In this document: one piece after another, positions 35,001 to 47,000 of the stretch
Numbering within the stretch: position 1 is the stretch's first letter
Layout of the letters: the number at the start of each line of letters is the position of its first letter
Source of the DNA: Micropterix aruncella
Taxonomy: Eukaryota; Arthropoda; Insecta; Lepidoptera; Micropterigidae
Reading direction: 5' to 3'
Length of the DNA: 64,000 nt
Assembly: GCA_944548615.1 (NCBI GenBank)
Contig: OX155961.1
Coordinates: 10,934,673 to 10,998,672 of the forward strand
Made by a program: the position numbers and the translations under genes
Notes under the pieces: model-generated
Databases searched by the model: none
Told to the model about the DNA's origin: nothing
Seen by the model: the letters and a program-made list of their open reading frames with translations, nothing else

Positions 35001-38000
35001 CCAGTATGAATGCAAAGAAAAGTATGAATGCCAGGTGCAATTCTCTACTTTTTCAATTAAATTTATTTTCTAAAATCTTTACAGATTGTTGAAACTTACT
35101 CTATATATGACAATATTTGTACTGTACTGTATTCTGTAATATTTGTACTGCATTCTCTCTAGTCTTAAACTGAAAAATGCGCACAGAAAGAGGGTAGTTT
35201 TAATTACATGGTAGATGCATCTATCTGGCCATTTGTAACCATTGTAACCATATCTGGATATGACCGTTCGCTTAAATACCTACCTTTGTTTGAAGGTGTG
35301 GATTTATCGACGGAATCTTGTCCCTTTTTATGATCGTCACCCCAGTGCAGCATGCCGGTGTCTATTCTGGCATCATGACTGCTAGTGGTAGTACTCTCTT
35401 CCATACATCCATTCACTGGCAGCTCTTTATCATCTATGATGCGGGACGGAAGTTTGCTAAGGACTTCGAGGGCTAATGCAGGGCAGCCAGCCTAGAAAAA
35501 CGATACATTATAATAATTATCAAAGAAGCACCAAGGAGAAAGTAAATGATGTGAAGTTGGTGATGGCAGGTGGAATGATTTCATTAGTAAGCAATGTGTG
35601 AAAATACATTACAAACAATGTATGACAATACAGAGTCGGTTTCACATGGATTGAGCTGCGCGGCCTATTGCAATTCCTGGAAATTGGATAGGCAGTCTTA
35701 TAGCTAGGGTATCTAGTAGTCGGCTTAATAGTAGCTAGGGTAATTTTTTATCAGTAAACAAGTAAATATATTAACCCTTGGAGTAAATGGGTATTTTCAT
35801 GGATGCATCTGTCTCTTTTGCAGGATTTTCGGCGACATCGACTTAAAGTACTATAACTACGAAACTACTACACCAATCATAAAAAGAACAACTGCACAAT
35901 GATTGCATTGAAATTTCGAATATAGAATATTGAAATATCATTTTGTAAAACAATTAGATAATTATGAATAAATATGAGAACGTCAAAGAAGTGAAAAAAA
36001 CGCGCGACCAGATTTGGTCGACTCGTACTCAACGGATAATTGTTTCGCAACCAGATTTGGTTGACTCAACTCAACGGGTTAAAAAAAATAAAAAAAACTC
36101 GACTGCCCTTAGCCCAGGCAAAGGCCAACAAGATACTACAAAATGTATGAAAACGCCATCGGCCGCGCGCACTTAGCCACACGACGGTCGACGGCGTTTC
36201 CATACATTTAGCAGTATCTCACTGGCCGCCGCGGCCAGGCCGCCAGTGCGCGCCGGGCCGGGGCTTACAGAAAATGAACTATTGTATTTATATATTTTTT
36301 TGGTTTTTCTATGAAATAAATGGTTTATGGATATATTCATATAGATACATGTATATTTCGGGAATGTACTCAGACCTTTCATTTGACACAAAGAATAGAA
36401 TAGAATAGAATAACTTTATTGTGCTATAAAAACATAACTTAATGAATATTACACTGGTTTTATAAAGAAGACAATTTATGCACAAATGGCGGACGATAGA
36501 TAGGACTAAAGACGATATATTTATGTTAATTTATTGACATGTGGACATTTAGACAACTGCTTACGGGATATTTTGACAGTTAAATGACACTGGGGATGAC
36601 AGATTGGGGTTACCCTATGACACTGGGGATGACATAACGATTCTAATGATACCACACACTTCTAAATCGGTTCAAGCGTTTAGAAGTTATGGTGGAATAA
36701 AGAAACATAAAACATACATAGATAGGCAGTCGTAAAAAAATCTGTATAATAAAATCGAGTAATATCGAAGTCTTTCAAAATGTATAATTTTTCCAGCGTC
36801 ACCATGCAAACTCATAACTTCCATATTAATGAACTACTTCAAGTTGCGAAGTACAAACCCGAGCCGCTCAGACGATGAGCCAGTAAGAGCAGCCGTGTGA
36901 CTACGGTATCTGAGCTGGCAGTCACACAACTCTGAGATCGGTCACCTCGCGACACCCAAAGGATTCGGTATTTCGACAAATTAAAGCCAAAATCTTCTCA
37001 TCACAAATACCACAGAGCCTCAAGGCGAAAGTCTTTAACCAGTGCGTGTTGCCAGTGATAACATACGGCACCGAGACCTGGTCGCTAACTATTGGCCTCA
37101 TACACAAGCTGAAAGTCGCGCAAATAGCCATGGAGAGAGCTATGCTTGGAGTTTCACTGTGTGATAGGATCCAATACCAGGAAATCCGCAGAGGAACCAA
37201 GGTCACTAACATAGCTTGTAAATTGAGCAATTTGAAAAGGCAATGGGCAGGTCATATAGCTTGCAGAACCAACCGTTAGGAGAAAAAGGTTCTCGAATGG
37301 CGACCACGAACCGGCAGTCGCCATGTAGGACGGTCCTCATAAGATGGACCGATGACATTGCCACGGTCGCAAGAAGTAGGCGGACGAAGGCAGCTCAAGA
37401 CCGTTCGTCATGGCATTCTATGTGGGAGGCCTGTGTCCAACAGTGGACGTCTACCGGCTGATGATGATGATGATGCGAGTCAAAATTGTGGGAGGCACTC
37501 TAGGGATTGTCTCGCAAAAGAGGTCACAACTGACAGTTCTTAAATAGTCAGCAAACAGTAGACTGCTGACGGTAGTGACGTAATGATTAAAGAGAATGGG
37601 ACCAAAATGCGCTCCTTGCATAACATAAAACCAAGTCAAATACAGGGATGATACAAAATCTTTGTATTGAACGGATTGCTGACATCCTCTGAAATAATTA
37701 GCGAATTGCAGCAGGAGCTTTGAAGAGAAACCGAAGGAGGCTAACCAGCCTAATAGGATATTATTGTCGACCCGATGAAAGGCTTTGCAGAAATCACAGT
37801 TCGCCACATCTACCTGCTCACAAGCATTAAACATTTTTGCTTCGTACTCTGTGAGTACAGACAGATTAGTGGCAATAGGGCGATCGGGACGGACAACCCA
37901 CACAACCCGAAAAATCTTGGCTTTTTATCAGTACGAGTAAGAGAATACAAAGAGGGCATTTTAATATGGTCGAACCTTGAAATGTCCATGCGCCGTAGTG

Positions 38001-41000
38001 AAGTATAATCTTCTTTCCAGTCTTGTGATTCCTTCTTCGCCTTCTTGAAGTAGACCAACACCGCCGCCCTGCAGGCAAAATAAACACTGGGTTAAGATGG
38101 GCAAAAACCTTCGTAAACTCGGTGTTGAATTTGAGTAGATCCTGTAAAGGGCAGGCTGAAGCGAGGATCCTCGAGCGCGTCTATCAGTTGCCACTGTAAA
38201 ATTAGATTCTAAAATGAAAAACAGCTCCTAAATTTTAGAGTTTGATTTTCATAAATTTTAGCAATTTCAAGAAAAATATACGTAAAAGTGTTGCTTTTTC
38301 ATATTTTCTCCATTAAAATCAATCGTTCGATTAAATAAAGCCAGGTTTGTGTAAAATACGAAAATGATTGTATCGTCGGATTTATGAACAAATGCGCGTG
38401 CGACGGGCTTAGCCTGTGGATCCGATAACACGCTGCGGTTAGGGTCTATTTTTTATGAGTCGGAACAGCCGAGAGGTTAAAGTAAAGACTTTTGCTCCTT
38501 TGCAAAACTGGGAGGTGACATGTTACACCGCAAGAACTACATAAATATGCGGAAGAGTACCTGGTGTGCGACGTTCTGCCTGACGAGCAGCGGGTGGGTC
38601 CGCAGGTAGACGTAGAAGTTGAAGACGCTGGGGTCGGCGTGCGGAGAAGAAGAGGAGGAGGCGGGCAGCCAGGGGGCGGGGGTGGTGAGGCGGGAAGAGT
38701 GCAAGCGGCCCCAACTGCCCTCCAGTAGAGTACCCAGAGCGGCCTGCGGCTGCCTCAGCGACCAAAGAGCCATGCTGCGCGCAAACGGGTCGGGGTGCGC
38801 TCGCTCGCTGTCCGCGTTTGAACCGTCCGCATCGCACCTAAATAAAGACAGTTTGGAGTTAATTTTGCACGACTAGACGATAGACGGTAGTAAAGGGGCC
38901 GTAGGTTCCATCGATAATATGTGCCCATTACCCTGCAAAAATATGCGGCACGGATGGCCTCGTCGTTCGCCTTTCGTAGATCCCGGCATGCGATAGTAGT
39001 CTATGACTGCGGCCAGTATAGGAGGTAGTGTTCATCCTGCGGCGTTCGAGATTGGCTTCACATCTCGTCACGCCTGCCCTCAGTCTATCGAGACTGAGCC
39101 GGGCAGTATAGGGAATATAAGACACCGGTGCTATCTGTTCCTTAACGTCCTCACCGAGCGAGCGATGCCAGCCCTCCATTGAGTGATGCGATTCGAAGAT
39201 TGACCGCCTTGGAGTGGTCGTATGCGGCTCGACAATCACTTTTACGATATGAAACGATCGTGGTGAGGTTCTTGCCCGTGCAGTCGGTGACTCGGGTCAT
39301 CTATCACCTTTAGGCATTCAGAATCGGCCAGGAGGATTCGCGACATATTGCAGGAGGAGCGATATCGATGAGCGGATAAAGCTTCTTGATAGGAAAAGGT
39401 TTGAGGCAACCGGAGACAATTGTAGGTAACCGTTAGGTTGTAGGTACAGGTTATGTTACCTCTCATCATTGCGACCAGTCCTGATCTATTCTGGTATACC
39501 TTGTTTCATAGGTAACCTGGTCTAACCTGACGCTTTGCAAGATTCTTCCGGTTATTACGTCGCTGACCTCCTCATGCGCTGACCTCCTCATACAATCTTT
39601 CTGAAATGGCAGTCTTCAAAATGATTGGTCATATGCAAAGTAGATATATAGGGATACATATAATTTTAAATAATTATTTTAAATGCACCCTGTAACGAAA
39701 ATTACTTGTTTTCCTGCATTACGCTTGCATTGGCATTTTCCAGTTTTTTTTTTTGCAAACGTTGGCCCAGATCAGTAGATTAAAAAAAAATCTGCCTCAT
39801 AGAAAGCCGTTTGACCCTCGTAGGCCTCCTCCAATTCTCATGCGCTGCCGCCTGTTCTATCTTATCAATGTGTACACTGTCCATTATTATTATTATAATT
39901 TACAGACAGACAGCATAATTGCTTATATGTCTGAATATAACGCTTAATTAATTAAAAATATTTAAAAAAAATGTAGGTCTAGTCTATTTTTAAATATGTT
40001 GACACTACACACTTCAACCAGTTCAACAGGAAACTATTCCACTGGGCCACAGTCCGGTTCGCTAGGAAGCATTTCCTGTGATTGGTTTGGAAGTGTTTTC
40101 TACAGTTTGAAGTTGTGTCCTAGTAGATGGGCAATTTTAGCATCTGTTAAGGATCTTATACATCTCAATGAGGTCAACCCTGATCCAACAATCCTTGAAT
40201 GTGGGCAGATGTGTCTTTCTAGCTATTTAAAATGCATTGGCATCTTGGTCGCTCTGCGCAGAACTTTCTCGAGGAGATCCTTATCTTTCACAAATTAAAG
40301 ATTCCAGATCGGCATATGCAACGGCCATAGGCAAATAAATACAACTACCGAATTTAAGTATACTTCTGACTCTTCTGACACATACACAATACAGAGTTTT
40401 AAGAATCGGGATGTCAGGATGGCTTGCAAATCCTAAATAGGAAGCCGAACATTATTTTGATCTTGATGACTGTACAGACTATATGGCTGCCAAAGGTCAA
40501 TTTAGTATCAAGGTAAAGTCCAAGATTGCATACAAGGGACGTTTTAGAAATACTCTCACTTTCAATCACACACACAGTTGCAGTTGATTACATGAACTTT
40601 TCGAGTGAAACTTACATAGTTACATATAGGAGCATTAAGGCGGATCTTGTTTCTTTGGCACAATTCGGTGAGATGATCCAAATCATTCATTAATTGTGCT
40701 TGTGGATGTGATAGTAATCTGAATCAACTTACCCTAAAATCTCCTCATAGAGAAGTTGTTTAAAGGTGTCTGGTATCTGAGTTTCGCTGTTATAAAGTCG
40801 GGCGACGATCATGGCTAGCTGCAGATCTCCAAGTCTGGTGAGAAGCACCTCTAAGGCATCCTTCAAAGCTCCTCCGAGTAAGAAAAAGGCGGCGGCATGT
40901 TCGAACCTTTGCTTGCCCAGGAGAGCAAAGGCATTTTTCAACGCTGCTTTCCGCCACCTCTCCTCCGAAAAGTTATTCGAGAAGAACTGCAATAAGAACA

Positions 41001-44000
41001 GGATTTTTTATAACTGAAGTGCTTCGATTGAGTGTAGAGCACTACTTGAAAATATATTTTTGAAGTTTGCTATGAGGATAAACTTCTATCGTCTAACTTT
41101 CATCACTAGGAGCCCTCAGCAGCTTTATCTACTGTTACAGAAAATGGAACGTTTCAGTGACTGGTCAGATTGTATAAAGGTGAAACCCTCCAAAGGTTTT
41201 TGCCTTGGACTCGCCCGCATAGACTTGAAATTTACTTCTTATGACCCTAAATTGGTCTATAAGGGCTCTTATATCTCCTTATGGACCCAAATAATCATTT
41301 TTAATTCCTTGACAGGAAAATCACCCATCAGGGTGAAGCCCTCCCTGCCGATTATGTAATAGAGCATTTCAGTACTTACCTGGCAAATATATATCTTACT
41401 AATTTTTTGCCCTCAAAAGGCTTGAATCTAAGACAACTATCTAATTTCTATTTGTCACAGCTCTTTCTCATTTATGATTTCATCAAAACCTAACTGTAAC
41501 AATGCGCTGGTGACAGATAGTTTAAAATCCTGGTTGTCCTTATCAAAACCGGCCCGGCTGAACCCTCGACTCTCTTCAGGCCATCCTTTAAGGTTTCGAA
41601 GTATAAAACCGGGCAGTCATGAGTCCATGGTATGTGAGGTTGACAATGAAACTTAATCCTGAGATCGGTCATCTCTGCCACCTGACGAATTTAAATCACA
41701 GAGAGGGAAGGAGGGAAGTTTATTAATAAAAAAAAAAGTGCATTAATGCTATTGGCGAAAAGATTAAAGAGAAAGAGTCCTAGATTAGTTTCCTGAATAA
41801 GTAACGTTGGACCGAGTGAAATACGAGGATAAAACAAAACCGTTGTCCTGAATGGATTGCTGATCTATGAAATAAGTCAGGGAAAAACAGTGGTGCTTTA
41901 GAGAAAAACTCCTGAACAGGAAAGGATTTGACTCAGTCGGAAGCTTCACTGAAAGTAGGTGACATCTAGTGTTATATAAATTCACTCACGCTAGTCATCT
42001 TATCGTCTCCTTTGGATCTGAAGAGACCCCATAGCAGCGCTTTCTTTCTCATGGCTAGGTAATAAAGTGCAGCATCCATAGGGTCTTGATCAGCCTTGTA
42101 GGCTGCTCGAGCCAGTTTTTCAACGCAGATCTTGAGGAGGGTCGGAGAATGTAGCCACCATCCAACACCTGTAAAGAGCGAAGAAATATTGACATATTTG
42201 ACAAGAAAGCAGTTTTAACAATTAAGTCAATTTCTTGTGGGTGAAGTTCTATAGCTGTCGATGGATTTCAGATAATGGTTTGAAGATAAATTAAATTAGA
42301 AGTAAAGAATATGATGAAGATAAGACATTACCTCCAACCGGAGGAGGTAAAACAATCTGGCGCCAAAAGCCTGTTGCGTTTCTTATATGACACGAAGCTT
42401 AGCGCAGAACTATAGCAGGTGGCGAACACAATAGATCAGCAATGATCGCAGTGTTACAAGGCTCATAAAGACCTTAGAAAAGCCCCAAACAACAAATAAA
42501 ATAAAAAAAAGACACCCCCTTTTGCTTTATCACTCACGCTAAGCGGCTCTGGAACAGTCATAACATCATATTACAATATTAATATACATCAGTAAAATAC
42601 TGGTGGTGATATTACATTATAAACCAGTGACTAGTGCTTCAGTATTGTATAAAATTATACTAGTCGACATGACCTTTATGTATTGTTGAATATAACGTGA
42701 ATCCATATGTGCCGATTCATCTCCTTGTCGAAGATGCAAGAGACCCTAGGCACTGTGAATAATGTCATGAGTCATGACTTGATGAAGCTATAGGCTGTCA
42801 ATATAATCATTATCATCCTTACCCAGTTCTCGAAGTGTCGCCCACCGTGGCTGTCCTTTGGCATAACTGGGTACCAGCGCTAAAAGAGCTTCGTGACTTT
42901 CGGAATGGAATGCCCATACAATGTTGTGAGATCCCACTCCGGCACGTTGCAAAGGCCCTCGTTGCGCAGGAGGTAGGCATCGGAGAAGGTAACCATAGTG
43001 CTTCATGGCCAGCAGGAACCGGAGGCCACAGTCATCCAAAGCATCTGAGAAGCAAAAACAATCAAAGAAATGCTTAATACTAAAAATAAGCTCGATTGAT
43101 ATACATACTAAGCTGCTAAGAGAATACACCTTCAAACATTCGGCTAATACAAACTGTTTTATATTAGCCGCAAAGACTGAATCGGTCTACCGTCAGAGTA
43201 GACTAATTGTGTTTTTTTTCTGACTATTAGCTCTTATTATTATTACTGATTTGTTTGTATTTGTATTTTTCTTTAAAATATTTTCCCATCTTATAGTTTG
43301 TGAAATTATCCAATAATTCTGTTTGATTTTTTGTACTATTGTCCATATTATGTAAGAATTTTGATAGAAACTATTGGAAAATTTTGTTTCCTCTATATAA
43401 CTTCTTCTATGGAAAATCTGTGCTTGGATGTTCAATGTTCATACCTTGTAATACCAACATTCATACCTTATATCTTATAATTTAGGTATATATTTGGGCA
43501 TTTTCGCCAAAGTTTGTACATTGCGTTTTTAGCGTGTCCCCTGACTTTGGTGGCTTTTTACTCATATCATATTGAATACTGGGTTTCAAGTGGGGTATTT
43601 TGTATTTAAAAAAATATTGATTTAATCTATTTAGCCCTTTAAGTACACCTTTAGGACTTGAAAGTATTTTTATTTAATTATTTAGAACGGGAGGTAGTGC
43701 CTTTTTACTGTGTCCCCTCCTAAATTCTGATAAATAATGCTTTAGTTTGTAATGATTTGACTATGTGATTCTTTAAAGTGATGGTTTTCTGAATAGCTTA
43801 TACTGTGTATTTTATGGAAAATTATACAGTTTTCACATAAAATAGATCAATAATAAAAAAAATAACTTTAAATGTGTATCAAGATATTGTGACAAGGTGG
43901 AATTCCGCATTCCGTTACCACGATTTTAGTATGATAGAGAGATATTCCCAATAAAGGGGGTATTTTTTTACATCTAACAACACTTGTTTGACGTAAAATC

Positions 44001-47000
44001 AACCGCCATTTGCAATTTTGCCTGCAGTATTGGTCTGTGTGGCCTATTAGATAGTGGTCTGTGTGCTGTGCGTTTAAGAAGTTCCACTACTGTTACCACG
44101 ATTTAAGGGTAAGTTATTAGTTATTTGTATTCCAAATATTATACCTATGAAGTTTATCTTCTAATCTATACAATGCAACAACTTTATGTACGTTTATCAA
44201 TGCATTTATTGCAAAATTTTAGAAGCAAACATTTCTCCTACTGATTCCGTTACTTCCATTCCGAAACTAAATAAATGGTAACGTATAAAGGGAACACAAA
44301 AGTAACGGAATGGAATGGATAAAGGCGAGTGTACAATATATAGTGTTGAGTATAATTTAGTTTTTCTGTGTTTTTAGTCTGAGATTATTGAGGAATATTA
44401 GGTTTCCTTTAAAAAAGTTTATGCGTCAAGTCAAAACTATTTGTAAGACCTAATTCATGTAATATAGTGGATAGCGTGTAAAAACAATACATTCCATGGA
44501 CCGTATTGTTTAGTTTATTATAAAGTTGACTTATTTTAGTGACTTAGTTAAGTTTGTTTTGTTATGTTTCTTTCATCTGATGGAAAACTATTTTAGGGAC
44601 TACATGAAGGAATACTAATTGATAGCGAGTGAAAAACAAGCAAATAGGTTTTTTTTGTTTTGATTTTTTTTCTGAAAAATCATGTTTTTGTATTTTAGAA
44701 CATTCATTTATATAAGACATTATTCTAAATAAAAACTAGTGAAAACTCATCTAAACCTTTTTTTAGATTTCGGCCTTTCTTACTAAGAAAAAAAAGCTGA
44801 ATACCAGAAAGTTATGTATAAAAACTATTTTCCAAAGTAACGCAGGCCATAATCAAAAAAAGTTGTAGATTAGTTTCAGTCCAGTTTTTCATGTAGAACA
44901 AAGTGCTATATAAATATATCTAATAAAGTACAAAAACACGTTTTTTCAGAAAAAAAACCAAATAAAAAAAACTTATCTTGGTCAGTTCGATGTACAGAAT
45001 CATCCCTTAAAAAACGCCCTACTTTCAATAACACAGTAGGCAAAATGGACCAAAGAAAAGCTTAATTCGTTCCACATGTAACTGTAGCTTTACAATTTCC
45101 ATTCGGTTACCACTACTTTCCATTCCGAAAATGTCCCATGATTTTTTTTAATAAATAATTTATTATTTTAATAATATTGAATGGAACTTATTATGGTTTT
45201 CAGCGAATTTTGTTTAGAAGTTGTTTCTTTTGAATAAAAACATTCAAAACTGACGCTTATTGCTATTTTCAAATACTAATGGAAAGTTTTGGTTATGCTT
45301 TTAGAGATAAGGTAACGGAATGTAAAGAAATATGCCCAAGAATTTCAATGTATCCAGTTTTATTTGCTAATTGTAATTTTTTTCGTAAGAGTTTTGTTTT
45401 CTTTAGCAAATAAAGGCTTTTAGAGTGAAGAAATGCGTCTCATTCATTTATAACAAGCTTGGTTTCCTGGTAACGGAATGGAAAAGTTTTACCTTCCAGG
45501 TCATAATAAAGTTGTTATAATCATTGTATAAATACAACATTTTCATGAAATATTGTTCTCATTAAATAAACAATACTATAAAGAATATGATAGGTAAATA
45601 AAAACACTTAATTTCATTAAAAAATATTTTTACAAAAATTTTGAACCATGTACAAACTTTGGCGAAAATGCCCATTTACATATTACGTTGTATTTTTGTT
45701 AATTTTGAGAAAAAAAAAATATATCTAAAACCGCTATTTCTGCATCTCAAATTCTATGGCTTCGAAAAGGGAGTGAATGGGTGGTAAGGTGAACGCTCAC
45801 ATGTGGCAAGACAACTGTCCTAAACCTACTACAGCCGTTAGTCCGGAATCCACCGTTCACCTCCCAGAAGTGTAATAATTATATATGATGGGCCTGAGTT
45901 TTGGTCGGTGAATTCCATGGCAGCTCCGTTTGTATTTTATTTTATTTTATTTTATTTATTTTATTTTATAACCAAGTGTAAGAATTCCTATCAAATGGTT
46001 TTAAAAAAAGGAAAAAAAAAAAAGTAAGCGAGACCGTACACACATGCAAGCTTTGATGTGGAGTTTCATTTTACAAATTCGCCCATTTTGGAGTGCCTTA
46101 CAGTAGAGAGAGAAAAACTAAGGTCTGAGGACAGCCGGATTAGCTACGTCGACGAGCTTCAACATTGCCTGACATCCTGTTATTTCCTATAGAGCGATAG
46201 TTAGCGACTTAATACATGATGTTGTTTTATTTCATAAGCAAATCAACATAACAGTTTAGACCAATCTGTTGATATGCAATATAAACATAAATATAAAAAA
46301 TATCATTGTTGCAAGTACATACACAATATGTTTAAATAAGCATAATACAGGCATTATGAACAGAAAAACAAATTTAGAGTACATAAAGAACGAAAACAAT
46401 TTATCTTATTCTGACATAAACAAGTTGTTGGTCAAACAAAGCGATCTGAAGTGGCTCGAGTGATGGAACACATTGAGGAACATGTTTAGCGACAAAAATC
46501 TTGGATGGTGGAATGAACGAGTGGGCTCAGTTTCAAAATCTTATTGTGCTATCCAAGGAACAATTCTATTTCTCCCACATGATCCGAGAAGCTATAGAAA
46601 TAAGAAGAACCCCAAACTTTAATAGAGACAAAGGTTATAAACCCTCCACTGAGTGGAAACCTCTTCTTAAAATATTCTCAACATCCAACCCGGAGTGCAA
46701 ACAAACTTGTACTACAAAAGATTTGTACTACTTCAGCATTGGCAGAAGTGTTTACAGTTTAATAATCTATTTTATCATACCTGTCGATATATCCTCCCCT
46801 TGCGGCGTTCCGTGAAGATTCTCCTTGGCGATTGCCGTGCGAGCAGCATCAATCGCGAAACGTTCAGCGAAATCGGTATTACAGTTAGAGACAGTATCAG
46901 CTAATGCTAACAGATGCATCTGATCCAATGAACTTAGACCGGGTAAGTGCGTATGTGTCAATAGACGGGATAAAATGCGTCCTAAAAGAAAAAAAACACT

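Noticed and set aside
33973..36082. CRISPR-like repeat from the doubled CAACCAAATCTGGTCGCG motif
   Set aside because: Only two copies per MITE, part of a TTAA element, and the genome is eukaryotic.
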